Positions 25,375 to 33,245 of a DNA stretch of 64,000 nucleotides are shown here, one piece after another. The notes under the pieces were generated by a model. It ran no database searches and was not told the DNA's origin. It saw only the letters and a list, made by a program, of their open reading frames with translations. This stretch comes from Aquimarina algicola. Lineage in GTDB: Bacteria; Bacteroidota; Bacteroidia; Flavobacteriales; Flavobacteriaceae. A program made the position numbers and the translations under genes. The stretch spans positions 434,001 through 498,000 of the forward strand of contig NZ_VFWZ01000002.1 of NCBI RefSeq assembly GCF_006443095.1, given 5' to 3'. Numbering within the stretch: position 1 is the stretch's first letter; each line of letters starts with the position of its first letter.

Positions 25375-26355
25375 TTAACCAATCTTAAATGCGGTAAGAA
25401 AAAGACTCTCGTTGCTTCCAACCGTCCAATAAGGAAGTAATACTTCACTATCACTAGGAGAATCTAAAAACCATTGTCGGAGAGTATTAACTCTCCTATC
25501 AAAATTCAAGGGATCGACTTCAGCTATAGTCATTAAGGTTCTCGATGTGCTGAAATTATAATTCAGTCTATAAAATTTAGACACTTCAAAAGAAGCTGTT
25601 CCTCCTATATCTTGTGTCCACCTTCTATATCTTGATCCACCACCATACATCTGATTTGCCGTACCGTTAATTACAAATAGATGAGATTCTGCTTCGAATA
25701 ATGGTTCTGAACCCAAGTTACCTGCTTCAATGCCAATTCCTCCAATTCCAAAAAGACTGATCCCTTCTATTTCGCTCAGGGTAAATACAATATTAAAAGA
25801 AAGATCGTCACATCTTTTCCAAGGAAATGCTCTAAATTTTACGGCACTATTAAAATCTGAACTTCTATTAATACCCCATAACCCTTTTTCCAAGTTACGG
25901 TTGACAATTACTCCTGGACTAATTTCTAAACCTAAATCAATTACTGATGTTGTTCTTAAATCTACCCAAACAGGATTAATTACTACAATAGTCTCATTTC
26001 CAGTATCGCCAGAATTTAGATTTCCATTTCGTACTATCAGATTAAATCTCCCTTCTGTATCTCCTGCAAATACTACAGCTTCTAATAAGGTTGGATCAAT
26101 AAACTTTACCTGACTAATTACTACAATAAGACTCCCTGCTCTTTTAAACTCCGAACTATCTATTTCCGCACCAGTATCTATAGTTACATTTGGAGTAAAG
26201 TGATATCCTTTGATTTGTATCTTTCGTATTCCTTTTACACGCATTCTAGCACCACATACTTCGGTTATAAATGGTGCTAAACCACTTGTACTCCCCTCGG
26301 CACTATAATTTGTTTGTGTTCCTCTTACAAAGCGTTGTGTTCTAATTGCTCTCAT
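25375..26355 (-). CDS. Beta-rich putative virion surface/fibre protein
   Basis: 326 residues, last gene of the minus-strand virus-like operon. N-terminal part has an IPT/TIG-like stretch (RKIQIKGYHFTPNVTIDTGAEI, FNLIVRNG; about 43-135). The C-terminal 190 residues are Gly- and aromatic-rich (IFGIGG-type turns, GGGSRYRRWTQDIGGTASFE) and look like a jelly-roll or lectin-type sandwich. No signal peptide, no membrane segment. Receptor binding or a spike/fibre role is inferred from composition and neighbours; a capsid protein cannot be excluded. Confidence 0.5.
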   Translation of the reverse strand: MRAIRTQRFVRGTQTNYSAEGSTSGLAPFITEVCGARMRVKGIRKIQIKGYHFTPNVTIDTGAEIDSSEFKRAGSLIVVISQVKFIDPTLLEAVVFAGDTEGRFNLIVRNGNLNSGDTGNETIVVINPVWVDLRTTSVIDLGLEISPGVIVNRNLEKGLWGINRSSDFNSAVKFRAFPWKRCDDLSFNIVFTLSEIEGISLFGIGGIGIEAGNLGSEPLFEAESHLFVINGTANQMYGGGSRYRRWTQDIGGTASFEVSKFYRLNYNFSTSRTLMTIAEVDPLNFDRRVNTLRQWFLDSPSDSEVLLPYWTVGSNESLFLTAFKIG

Positions 26356-26360
26356 AGTAT

Positions 26361-26894
26361 TTACTCAAATTGTGCCGTTTTATAAAATTGAATTCTTAAA
26401 ATGGGTGTTCCATTTTTTTGTACTCCGATTACCCTAAATATCTTTAGATTTTCAGATCCGACCAATTCGAATATATCTTGGTTTGCTAATCCAAAACCTG
26501 AATTGATACTTGGTGATGATCCATTTTCCCTAAACCTTAATACGGCTGACGAATTCGTAATGGGTAATTCTATTACAGGTATAGGTAGTGTACGCTCCCT
26601 TTTTTTTGATGTAGCAACAATTGATACTGTTTCATCCGGATCTGGATCGGTAATAATAGTAACTGCTCCTTGTTCTACCATCATAGTTGCTGATACAGCT
26701 TCTTCAGGTACTTCTAGTGAAACTATCCTGCCAAATGGAAGAGGAATATCCTGATATCCCTTATTATCTTGATCTATAGGCACAAGTCCAACTTCTTTAG
26801 CATTAATCAATACTAATTCTTCAAGATAATTAAGAATTGTCGCAGTATTTTTTCTTTGTGGATATGTCTGTTTCTGTATTCTATCTCTCAACAT
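26361..26894 (-). CDS. Beta-rich putative virion protein
   Basis: About 177 residues from the ATG at 26894 (MLRDRIQKQ), 11 bases after the upstream stop; the frame opens further upstream but would overlap the M15 gene. Many strands and Val/Ile-Pro pairs (RIVSLEVPEEAVSATMMVEQG, TIITDPDPDETVSIV) with DPDP turns. No family recognised. Located between the fibre-like gene and a peptidase gene; likely structural. Confidence 0.5.
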   Translation of the reverse strand: MLRDRIQKQTYPQRKNTATILNYLEELVLINAKEVGLVPIDQDNKGYQDIPLPFGRIVSLEVPEEAVSATMMVEQGAVTIITDPDPDETVSIVATSKKRERTLPIPVIELPITNSSAVLRFRENGSSPSINSGFGLANQDIFELVGSENLKIFRVIGVQKNGTPILRIQFYKTAQFE

Positions 26895-26905
26895 AATTTT
26901 GTCTT

Positions 26906-27406
26906 TTATACAAAAGGGTTTATTGGCGGTTTTGTTCCTGAAGGATATCCCCAAGCCACATATTGCTTTTTTGAACTATCATTATCCAGATGAACAAAGG
27001 TTCTACCCACTCCAATACGTTTGAACCCAACTAATTTTGCAGCCACTACTATCTTATTTCGAATAGCCCTAGTAGGTGCTTTAATATCCGCAGCTTGGCA
27101 TTTTGGTATTTTATGGGATGAATTAGAAACTCCACCTACTTTAGTGTTCCAAAATGATGATCTTGCTCCTGAATTTATCATATCAAAAATGGGTAGTTTG
27201 GTGACTTTTGCTAGTTTTTGAAGCATCTTGATAAACTCCTTATCCATACATCTACCAGATCCTTGAATATCGGGGCTGTCAAATTTGGTGAGATCAACTT
27301 TTGGTTTTGGTTTTGATTTTAGTTTAGCTATAGCAATAGCCCCTATAATGACTATAGAAGCTGCTCCTAAACCAACCCAGATATGTGTTCTATCCTTTAC
27401 CACCAC
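26906..27406 (-). CDS. Membrane-anchored M15-type peptidoglycan peptidase
   Basis: 166 residues. Membrane segment at about 9-27 (WVGLGAASIVIIGAIAIAK), then a D,D-carboxypeptidase/endolysin-like Peptidase_M15 domain: SSHKIPKCQAADIKAP (the SxHxxGxAaDi motif) and GIGV-type RIGVGRTFVHLDND with the last zinc His. It cuts D-Ala cross-links or stem peptides of peptidoglycan. Start is GTG at 27406, overlapping the small gene upstream by 17 bases. A membrane-fixed lysin fits a virion or lysis role. Confidence 0.75.
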   Translation of the reverse strand: MVVKDRTHIWVGLGAASIVIIGAIAIAKLKSKPKPKVDLTKFDSPDIQGSGRCMDKEFIKMLQKLAKVTKLPIFDMINSGARSSFWNTKVGGVSNSSHKIPKCQAADIKAPTRAIRNKIVVAAKLVGFKRIGVGRTFVHLDNDSSKKQYVAWGYPSGTKPPINPFV

Positions 27407-27536
27407 AATTACACTGTTTCTTCTCTTTTACTTTTTGATTTCTATCATAAATAGCCATACCAATTCGAACCATATTTACGATCAAAAAAGCTCCAAAGAT
27501 TACATTCATAGTCATATTCCCTTTATCTGCTCTCAT
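27390..27536 (-). CDS. 48-residue single-pass membrane protein
   Basis: Small gene between two larger ones. ATG at 27536 overlaps the upstream stop (ATGA), stop TAG at 27390-27392 lies inside the M15 gene. Contains membrane segment MNVIFGAFLIVNMVRIGMAI then a basic part and a CNCGG end (two Cys, possible metal site). The tight overlaps on both sides argue that it is translated. Typical of the small one-helix proteins of this operon. Confidence 0.6.
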   Translation of the reverse strand: MRADKGNMTMNVIFGAFLIVNMVRIGMAIYDRNQKVKEKKQCNCGGKG

Positions 27537-27850
27537 TTTTTTTCTTGGTGTTTTTTTAATTTAAGTTCCAGTTTTTCAGTATAAACTTCAAGATCATTAA
27601 TACGTTCACGTTGTTTAACTATGATAGCTTTCATCTCTTGATTATTTTTCTCCAGTTCCTGAATTCGTTCTTCCATTTTGTCAGACCATTGAATCCAGTT
27701 GCTAATTACTTTCTCATCAGCTTCAGCATTTAGGTTTCGAATTTCAGCTTTCCTTAATTTCTTTTGACTTCTGTATTGAAGAAAGTACTTCACAGTCTCG
27801 GTCAAAACCGAACTACCTAATACAACTCCTGCTAGATTTAGAAATTCCAT
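27533..27850 (-). CDS. Membrane-anchored coiled-coil protein
   Basis: 105 residues. N-terminal hydrophobic segment (FLNLAGVVLGSSVLTETVKYFL) is weakly membrane-like, then a long coiled coil (SDKMEERIQELEKNNQEMKA and on to the end). Overlaps the next gene by 4 bases (ATGA). Similar layouts are found in phage inner spanins and in minor virion proteins. No family recognised. Confidence 0.55.
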   Translation of the reverse strand: MEFLNLAGVVLGSSVLTETVKYFLQYRSQKKLRKAEIRNLNAEADEKVISNWIQWSDKMEERIQELEKNNQEMKAIIVKQRERINDLEVYTEKLELKLKKHQEKK

Positions 27851-27857
27851 ACTTCTA

Positions 27858-28490
27858 TTATTTCGTTTTACTTTTTAATACTGCTACTATTATTGCGATG
27901 ACACTTATCCCCATAATTGCCATTGGAATGATAATGCTACCTTCTTTTTTATCTAATTTCTTCAGGACAATTACCTGTTCTATCTCCTTCATTATCCTTT
28001 TGATCTTACTGGCGTAATTAGGATCTGTAGCGTATCCAGCTTTGGCTACTTCTTCAGCGAATCGATACGGGTCTTTTTTAAACCGCATTGCATAGCTATA
28101 TCTCCTATTTTTAAATAACAAACCAGCCCAATCTATAAATGAGAAAAAAGGATTAGGGTATGCCCTGAACACATCTTTTATTCTATACTTCCATTTTCCA
28201 TTGGATTGTCGAATTGGATAGCCTGGATAAATAAAAGGGAAACTGCGATTCGGACTAGAACTATATTCAGTAGTAGTAATTAACTGGCTGTAACCCTGCG
28301 ACCAACCTCCGTAATTTCTTCCAGATCCCTTTTTGATTCCAAACATCATATTGCCTTTCGCTGATTTGCCCCAACCAGATTCCAAAGCGCTTTGCGACAA
28401 TGCAAACAAAATGGGGACTCCAGATTTCTCAGAAGCCTTCTTTGCATAAGGGTAATAACGAATTACAAATTGTTCTTTTTTTGTTGCCAT
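27858..28490 (-). CDS. Glucosaminidase-domain peptidoglycan hydrolase with C-terminal anchor
   Basis: 210 residues. Residues about 12-170 are a GH73-type N-acetylglucosaminidase (FlgJ/LytB-like): VPILFALSQSALESGWGKSA with the catalytic Glu of LESGWG, then MMFGIKKGSGRNYGGW. It cuts the glycan strand of peptidoglycan. A C-terminal membrane segment (IIIPMAIMGISVIAIIVAVL) ends in KSKTK, so the enzyme is tail-anchored, unusual for a soluble endolysin and expected for a virion-membrane lysin. Confidence 0.8.
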   Translation of the reverse strand: MATKKEQFVIRYYPYAKKASEKSGVPILFALSQSALESGWGKSAKGNMMFGIKKGSGRNYGGWSQGYSQLITTTEYSSSPNRSFPFIYPGYPIRQSNGKWKYRIKDVFRAYPNPFFSFIDWAGLLFKNRRYSYAMRFKKDPYRFAEEVAKAGYATDPNYASKIKRIMKEIEQVIVLKKLDKKEGSIIIPMAIMGISVIAIIVAVLKSKTK

Positions 28491-28501
28491 TCCTCATTTC
28501 T

Positions 28502-29287
28502 TTATGGTACTGGTGGAACGTTAAAGACAGGATTTGCAGGGATTTCTAAAGGTAATTTTGCGATGTATGGTGGAAAAATTATTAATACTTCATCTAGTGC
28601 TGAAGTAAATTCACCTTCTATAGCTAATACTCCAAAACTACTCAACTGACAAAAGAAAAGGTTTCCTTCTGAAGAATGTGTAGTCCAAGCAATCACGCTA
28701 CCAAATTCTGCCAGTGCCGGCATTTTTAAAACCGTACCGCCACTTCCTGTACCACCTGTTTGTCCTGCACCTCCAACCCTTCGAAGTCTTATATTTAATG
28801 GTGTTACTAGATTCCCATTAACTACAGAATATCTATTTCTATTACTGGTGTAAAAAACACTATCTGAATTTATGTTTTCATCCAGTACTGAAAATATTTC
28901 TTCTCGGTTTTGACTAATGCCTGTACTTACAGGAATTCCTGTAAGAACCTGAAAACAATTCCCATCGAAAACCAATTTATAAACGAGGTTCATTTTTAAA
29001 TCATTAGCTACTATAGGTGTCAATGATACCCCATTGAATTTCTTTAATGGAATAGCTCCCTGCCCATCAATATTTAAAGTAGCTGCTTCGGTATTTGCAC
29101 TATGAAATACGACCTCTAAAGGTAAACCCGCTTCGTAAGGTCTTGTCAATTTAGGATCTAATGATAATTCATATACATTATCGTCTGCTCCAGTAGTAAC
29201 TCCATAACCTCCTATACTATTTTCCAAAGGAACGTTACCATCTCCTCTTACATCTTCTAATCTAAAATCTGATTGATATCCTCCCAT
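28502..29287 (-). CDS. Phage-fibre-like receptor-binding protein
   Basis: 261 residues. Residues about 50-115 match the repeat found in many phage tail-fibre and spike proteins: GLPLEVVFHSANTEAATLNI, DGQGAIPLKKFNG, then LVYKLVFDGNCFQVL (the aaTLNIdGqGA...iykLvyDG..fqvl pattern). The rest is beta- and Gly-rich (GGAGQTGGTGSGG linker) with a Pro-rich C-terminus. It is the best single sign that the operon is viral: such domains bind host surface sugars. No membrane part. Confidence 0.7.
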   Translation of the reverse strand: MGGYQSDFRLEDVRGDGNVPLENSIGGYGVTTGADDNVYELSLDPKLTRPYEAGLPLEVVFHSANTEAATLNIDGQGAIPLKKFNGVSLTPIVANDLKMNLVYKLVFDGNCFQVLTGIPVSTGISQNREEIFSVLDENINSDSVFYTSNRNRYSVVNGNLVTPLNIRLRRVGGAGQTGGTGSGGTVLKMPALAEFGSVIAWTTHSSEGNLFFCQLSSFGVLAIEGEFTSALDEVLIIFPPYIAKLPLEIPANPVFNVPPVP

Positions 29288-29294
29288 TTCTTAC

Positions 29295-29714
29295 TTATTT
29301 ACTAATTATTAATGTTCCAAGTGCTACTAGACTTATCCCTAATAATATTTTATGTAGCTTACTTCTTTTGATCTTTTTCTCTTTTCGTTTGATAGTTTCC
29401 TCCAATAGTAAAATGGTTCTATCATTATTATTTACCACCATTGCGTAATTCTCTAATTGGTCTGACTGAAAAGAGATAATACTATCTTTCTTTTGGGTAA
29501 CTAGTTCAAACCTTTTAATATTCAAGGATAAATTATTCACCAACGAATCATTGTATTTCCCAAGTTCCAACAACTTGGCAATCTCACGTGATTGAGCAAT
29601 CGTAAAGCAATAGTGTGGAAGCTTATCAATTTCCCTTATTTTTGGTGTCAAATCTTGCGAAATACTGATAAAGCTCATCATCAGTAAAGTCATCAATAGC
29701 ACTAACTTTTTCAT
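29295..29714 (-). CDS. Exported coiled-coil protein with C-terminal anchor (spanin-like)
   Basis: 139 residues. Signal peptide (MKKLVLLMTLLMMSFISISQ), long coiled coil (about 45-115), C-terminal hydrophobic segment (LLGISLVALGTLIISK). Its first 89 bases overlap the end of the gene at 29626-29979 in another frame, which has its own N-terminal anchor and coiled coil. Overlapping pairs of this kind are typical of phage spanins, although the outer lipobox Cys is missing here. Confidence 0.55.
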   Translation of the reverse strand: MKKLVLLMTLLMMSFISISQDLTPKIREIDKLPHYCFTIAQSREIAKLLELGKYNDSLVNNLSLNIKRFELVTQKKDSIISFQSDQLENYAMVVNNNDRTILLLEETIKRKEKKIKRSKLHKILLGISLVALGTLIISK

Positions 29715-29979
29715 CTTTCCTTTCCTTTAATTTTTCTATTACTTCCTGATCTACATTAATCAATACCGTTAGGCTATCCGCCATCGATTCCAAAATCTCA
29801 ACCTTACTATCTAATAATTCATTAGTTTGTATAAGAGTCTTATTTTCTCGCTTCAATTCTTCAATCTCAATCTTCTGTATCTGATCGATTACATCATCCT
29901 CTGCAGGAATGATAAAAAAGAGTGCAATGACTACCCCTGCAATTGCTATAAGGGGTAGTATCCATTTATACTGTTTCAT
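29626..29979 (-). CDS. N-terminally anchored coiled-coil protein (inner-spanin-like)
   Basis: 117 residues. Membrane segment ILPLIAIAGVVIALFFIIP, then coiled coil (IQKIEIEELKRENKTLIQTN and on). Starts overlapping the holin-like stop by 4 bases, ends deep inside the 29295 gene. The order holin-like, i-spanin-like, overlapping exported coiled coil is that of a lysis cassette. Confidence 0.55.
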   Translation of the reverse strand: MKQYKWILPLIAIAGVVIALFFIIPAEDDVIDQIQKIEIEELKRENKTLIQTNELLDSKVEILESMADSLTVLINVDQEVIEKLKERKDEKVSAIDDFTDDELYQYFARFDTKNKGN

Positions 29980-30320
29980 AAAAGATCATCTTTTGGAGTA
30001 TCTACTTTCTTCTTTGGCATAAATCTTTCAACAACAACCTGAAGGAGAAACTTATAAAATGCAGTTGCAAAAAGAAAAGAGATAAAAAGGCATAGTACTT
30101 TTGACAGATCATATCCTCGAATAAAGAAGACAATCACGGCATATATAAATGCTATGATTAATACCTGGTATCTGTTCCTTAGTTTAATCCCTAATCCTTT
30201 ACCTATAAATTCAGGTATTTTATAATAGTTTATTACATAAGTAATAAGCATAAAAGAGAAGATATATGCCCAATCAAGGGAATTCAAAAAACTTGTAAAC
30301 TGTTCCAATACGATTTCCAT
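29976..30320 (-). CDS. Holin-like membrane protein
   Basis: 114 residues with three membrane segments (YIFSFMLITYVINYY, VLIIAFIYAVIVFFI, VLCLFISFLFATAFYKFLLQVV) and a charged tail (RFMPKKKVDTPKDD). Size, number of segments, basic tail and place upstream of the spanin-like genes fit a phage holin. The call rests on architecture, not on a matched family. Confidence 0.55.
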   Translation of the reverse strand: MEIVLEQFTSFLNSLDWAYIFSFMLITYVINYYKIPEFIGKGLGIKLRNRYQVLIIAFIYAVIVFFIRGYDLSKVLCLFISFLFATAFYKFLLQVVVERFMPKKKVDTPKDDLL

Positions 30321-30332
30321 AACTTTTTAGAT

Positions 30333-30569
30333 TTAAAGGGTTTGTTTAATTTTTATTACTTCTTGTTCTATAGCTGCTAATTGTGTGTTTGGAAATAGGT
30401 TTTTAACCGTATTAGCCACAACAACAATGGCTACACCAGCTAACAGCATTCCTATTATGATTTTTAACAAGGTCTGATTGGTAAGTGTAATTGTCACTTC
30501 TGTTTTCAATCCATCCTTATCTACTAATGCATCTAACAGACCTCCAAGATTTCTTTTTTTGCGTACCAT
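30333..30569 (-). CDS. Single-pass membrane protein
   Basis: 78 residues. Basic N-terminus (MVRKKRNLGG), a soluble stretch, membrane segment LLKIIIGMLLAGVAIVVVANTV, short helical tail. No family recognised. One of many one-helix proteins of this operon, 12 bases before the holin-like gene. Confidence 0.55.
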   Translation of the reverse strand: MVRKKRNLGGLLDALVDKDGLKTEVTITLTNQTLLKIIIGMLLAGVAIVVVANTVKNLFPNTQLAAIEQEVIKIKQTL

Positions 30570-30574
30570 GTATC

Positions 30575-31003
30575 TTAAGCTTTAATAAGTTCGTGAATCG
30601 GAGTTCCCATTTGATGTTTATCATAAGTAACTCTATCAATGCCATCAGTCTTGAAAATCTTCTTTACCAATTCTTCAGTTTGCTGATCAAAAACTTTGGT
30701 TATAGTTCCTTTCCAACCGTGATGTCTTAATAGCCAAATCTGTAGCCGTTCTACTTCTTTGCCCTTACTTCCTTTAGTCAATAACCAAGGTTTCTTTGCT
30801 TCCTGTTTTGGTTTTATATAATTGGCTTCTGACGTTACTTTTGTAATGGGTTCAGGTTCTATGATTTCTTCTACATTTTGTCTTTTCTGTAATACAGGCG
30901 TTTCCTTTTCAGGTTTCTTTTTTTGACCTTTTATGAGGTATACCGCTAAAATGCTTACACCAATGCCAACCCCTGCTATAATCAAATCATTTGTACGTAT
31001 CAT
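30575..31003 (-). CDS. Membrane-anchored peptidoglycan-binding protein
   Basis: 142 residues. N-terminal membrane segment (LIIAGVGIGVSILAVYLIKG), a charged linker, then a peptidoglycan-binding-1-like domain (about 74-135): KGSKGKEVERLQIWLLRHHG, FDQQTEELVKKIF. Such three-helix domains grip murein. The 4-base overlap with the gene upstream shows coupled translation. It may hold the particle or the lysins to the cell wall. Confidence 0.65.
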   Translation of the reverse strand: MIRTNDLIIAGVGIGVSILAVYLIKGQKKKPEKETPVLQKRQNVEEIIEPEPITKVTSEANYIKPKQEAKKPWLLTKGSKGKEVERLQIWLLRHHGWKGTITKVFDQQTEELVKKIFKTDGIDRVTYDKHQMGTPIHELIKA

Positions 31004-31521
31004 CTCTTTATAGTTTTAATTGCCGTTCTCATTCCATCGATATCTTGTTTGCTAAAAGACGTTCTTTGTAAATGCTTCTTGGCTGCCTTATTGGTTTTAT
31101 TTCCAAACATTCCATCAACGCCATCTCTGCTTCTTCCGGAACGTCCCAAATCTGCCTTATAAATTTTACTTAAATAGGATTGCAATATTTTTACGTCCCT
31201 ATGGCAAGTACCATATTTCAGAGGATATTTGTTACTGCTACATCTAAACCTTGTTGGTCTTCTTGTTGTAGTGGATCTTCCTGTTGTAGTTGATCTTCTT
31301 GTTATAGTGGATCTTCTTGTTGTATTGTTTGCGATGGTACTTGCTATTTCCCCATCAAGATCCTCTTCTCTTGGTAACATCTCTAATTTGCTTTTGCGCT
31401 TCTTATAGTACCAAAATCCAATCCCTCCTAATGCAAGGGTGGTAACTCCGATAATGATCCAAAGTGTTTTATCATCATTATTCTTTTTTTTGACTATTGG
31501 TTTTTTATTCTTTATCTCCAT
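31000..31521 (-). CDS. Membrane-anchored peptidoglycan-binding protein with Arg-Ser-Thr repeats
   Basis: 173 residues. Membrane segment LWIIGVTTLALGGIGFWYY at about 19-37, a linker with RRSTITRRSTTTGRSTTTRR made by an 18-bp DNA repeat, then a PG-binding-1-like domain (YGTCHRDVKILQSYLSKIY, GVDGMFGNKTNKAAKKHL, about 108-160) with two Cys. A second murein-binding protein next to the first; they may form a pair. Confidence 0.65.
   Translation of the reverse strand: MEIKNKKPIVKKKNNDDKTLWIIIGVTTLALGGIGFWYYKKRKSKLEMLPREEDLDGEIASTIANNTTRRSTITRRSTTTGRSTTTRRPTRFRCSSNKYPLKYGTCHRDVKILQSYLSKIYKADLGRSGRSRDGVDGMFGNKTNKAAKKHLQRTSFSKQDIDGMRTAIKTIKR
31262..31324. repeat. 18-bp tandem repeat inside a gene
   Basis: About 3.5 copies of an 18-bp unit (cttgttgtagtggatctt and variants) at 31262, 31280, 31298 and 31316. 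On the minus strand it encodes the Arg-Ser-Thr-Thr-Thr linker of the 31000-31521 protein. Confidence 0.75.
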
Positions 31522-31562
31522 AGTATTGTCCTTTATTGAAAAATTTTGTGATATATCATTTC

Positions 31563-32084
31563 TTAGGCTAACCTGTAATTTGGCAGTCTTCGTACAGGAT
31601 CTTTTACAAGCTTTTTCATCTCGCTGTCACTTAAGAAACTTCTAAGGTGTTGCCACATATCTTTTTTACCGTGATTAAAATAAAATGCTCTGGATAGACT
31701 AGCGACCTGTGTTTTATCTTGTAAACTTCTAAATACACGCTCAACTGCTTTTTCATCATCATCGAAAAAGCTTTTGGCATTGTTCAATTCACGAGCATAC
31801 TTTTTAGCAGCAGATTCAGACAATTCCTTGATACGTTTTCCTCCTAACCATTTTTTGACATCCTTGATATAATTCATATTGAAAGGCGCATTCCAATTCG
31901 GTTCTGCCACAGGGGTTGCTTTACCACCACTTGTTACCTTGATGGGTTTTCCTTTACTTCCCATTACTGTAAATGAAGTCTCTTTATTGGTTTTGTGTTT
32001 CTTTACAAAAAAGTAAATCCCAACACCCAATCCAGCTACTCCTGCACCTCCAATTACCCACCACATTGTTTTCGTCATTTCCAT
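31563..32084 (-). CDS. Membrane-anchored protein, paralogue of the next gene
   Basis: 173 residues. N-terminal membrane segment WWVIGGAGVAGLGVGIYFFV, linker, then a helical domain (about 70-173): KYARELNNAKSFFDDDEKAV, ERVFRSLQDKTQVASLSRAF, ending RRLPNYRLA. The same order of motifs ends the neighbour at 32095-32589 (YANEIHKAF, VFRNLKDKVQVSQVAKAYQ, ISRLPKYRIV), so they are tandem paralogues. The spacing (D-x-V-x-x-hxRxhxDK-x-QV, Y-x7-h-x-hL, LPxYR) faintly recalls an annexin repeat. Function unknown. Confidence 0.6.
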   Translation of the reverse strand: MEMTKTMWWVIGGAGVAGLGVGIYFFVKKHKTNKETSFTVMGSKGKPIKVTSGGKATPVAEPNWNAPFNMNYIKDVKKWLGGKRIKELSESAAKKYARELNNAKSFFDDDEKAVERVFRSLQDKTQVASLSRAFYFNHGKKDMWQHLRSFLSDSEMKKLVKDPVRRLPNYRLA

Positions 32085-32094
32085 TGTTTTGCTT

Positions 32095-32589
32095 TTATAC
32101 TATTCTGTATTTCGGTAACCTTGAGATAATACCTAATACTGTTTTGATTTCATCTTTGTCAAAGCGATCCTTTAACTGATCTCTAAGATTTAATTTATGC
32201 TCTCTTTGATATGCTTTAGCGACCTGCGATACCTGAACTTTATCCTTCAGGTTTCTGAACACGGCATATACATTTTCTTCTAAATCCCCTCCTAGATACC
32301 AAGGCTTAAATGCCTTGTGGATTTCATTGGCATATCGTGTTGCGGTAGATCCTTTGAGGACAACTATTTTTCCAGAAATGGAGTTAAAAACTTTCTCTAC
32401 ATATTTAACATCTAAGGCTGTTTCACTCTCTAATCCTTTACCGTCCGGATTCAGACTTTTACTTAATTGTGACAAAAGATTGCTAGCAAGTTTATTACGC
32501 TTTCTATTTCGTAAAGTGATATAGGTAGTACCTATCAATATCAATCCAACTGCTCCTGCGGTGACCTGTAATCCTGCTACTTTTTTCAT
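32095..32589 (-). CDS. Membrane-anchored protein, paralogue of the previous gene
   Basis: 164 residues. Membrane segment VTAGAVGLILIGTTYITL, then the same helical domain as 31563-32084 (shared DK-x-QVxxhxxAhxxxH and LP-x-YR endings). Its start overlaps the gene upstream by 4 bases. The pair are 10 bases apart, so they are translated together and may form a hetero-oligomer. Annexin-like membrane binding is only a pattern-based idea. Confidence 0.6.
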   Translation of the reverse strand: MKKVAGLQVTAGAVGLILIGTTYITLRNRKRNKLASNLLSQLSKSLNPDGKGLESETALDVKYVEKVFNSISGKIVVLKGSTATRYANEIHKAFKPWYLGGDLEENVYAVFRNLKDKVQVSQVAKAYQREHKLNLRDQLKDRFDKDEIKTVLGIISRLPKYRIV

Positions 32590-33044
32590 TTGTTCAAGAA
32601 TTTAATTCCTCCACCAATGGACTTACCCATTGGAGTTAGCATGGCAAGATCAGTTACATCAGCTTTCTTTGCTGTATTCCACAAAATCATTCCTATAACT
32701 GCCAATAATAATGTTAAGGTCACTGGAACAGCTATTGAAGCAACTTTTGACAAATTCTTACCTAACCCCATAAAGTTGCTACCTATTTCGGATGCATCTG
32801 CAATAGCCCTTGTAGCTGCATTTGAAACATCAATTTTGTTCTTTTTTAGCCACCTATTAAAATCTCCATTTGTTGTGCAACTGGATGATCCGTTAGTTTT
32901 CCAAGTCACCAACCAAATTGTACGAGCATTTGCAATTCCAACGGCAGTTTTTAAAGCATTGAAATAATCAACCCATAGTAAACAAGGATCGTTAGATTCT
33001 GGTACCACAAATAATTTATTCTGTATGTTGATTTCAATAGGCAT
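32586..33044 (-). CDS. Single-pass membrane protein with DNA-like helical domain
   Basis: 152 residues. N-terminal soluble domain (LFVVPESNDPCLLWVDYFNALKTA, with two Cys in SSSCTTNGDF), then membrane segment ASIAVPVTLTLLLAVIGMILW near 103-123 and a short tail. No family recognised. Part of the structural run by position. Confidence 0.5.
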   Translation of the reverse strand: MPIEINIQNKLFVVPESNDPCLLWVDYFNALKTAVGIANARTIWLVTWKTNGSSSCTTNGDFNRWLKKNKIDVSNAATRAIADASEIGSNFMGLGKNLSKVASIAVPVTLTLLLAVIGMILWNTAKKADVTDLAMLTPMGKSIGGGIKFLNK

Positions 33045-33054
33045 ATTATTCTCT

Positions 33055-33243
33055 TTATCTTCTTAATATGTGATTTGATTGTGACCTGACTTCTCGTTTA
33101 GAGAGCCCAAGCTCTTCTAAAGTATCCACCAATCTTCTTTTAATCTGTGCCTCTTTGAGGTCGGCTTCTTTCTTATCATAATTTTTGTAGATATGCCTAC
33201 CAATAAGAAAACCCACGCCAAGTGCTAAAATGGTGTTCTTCAT
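33055..33243 (-). CDS. 62-residue membrane protein
   Basis: N-terminal segment ILALGVGFLIGRHIY is a membrane anchor with a glycine-rich face, then a charged helical tail (LKEAQIKRRLVDTLEELGLS). No family recognised; one of the small one-helix proteins in the operon. Three bases separate it from the gene upstream. Confidence 0.5.
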   Translation of the reverse strand: MKNTILALGVGFLIGRHIYKNYDKKEADLKEAQIKRRLVDTLEELGLSKREVRSQSNHILRR

Positions 33244-33245
33244 TG

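Noticed and set aside
31262..31324. CRISPR-like array
   Set aside because: The 18-bp repeats have no spacers and lie within a coding frame; likewise the 24-bp repeats at 38437-38508.
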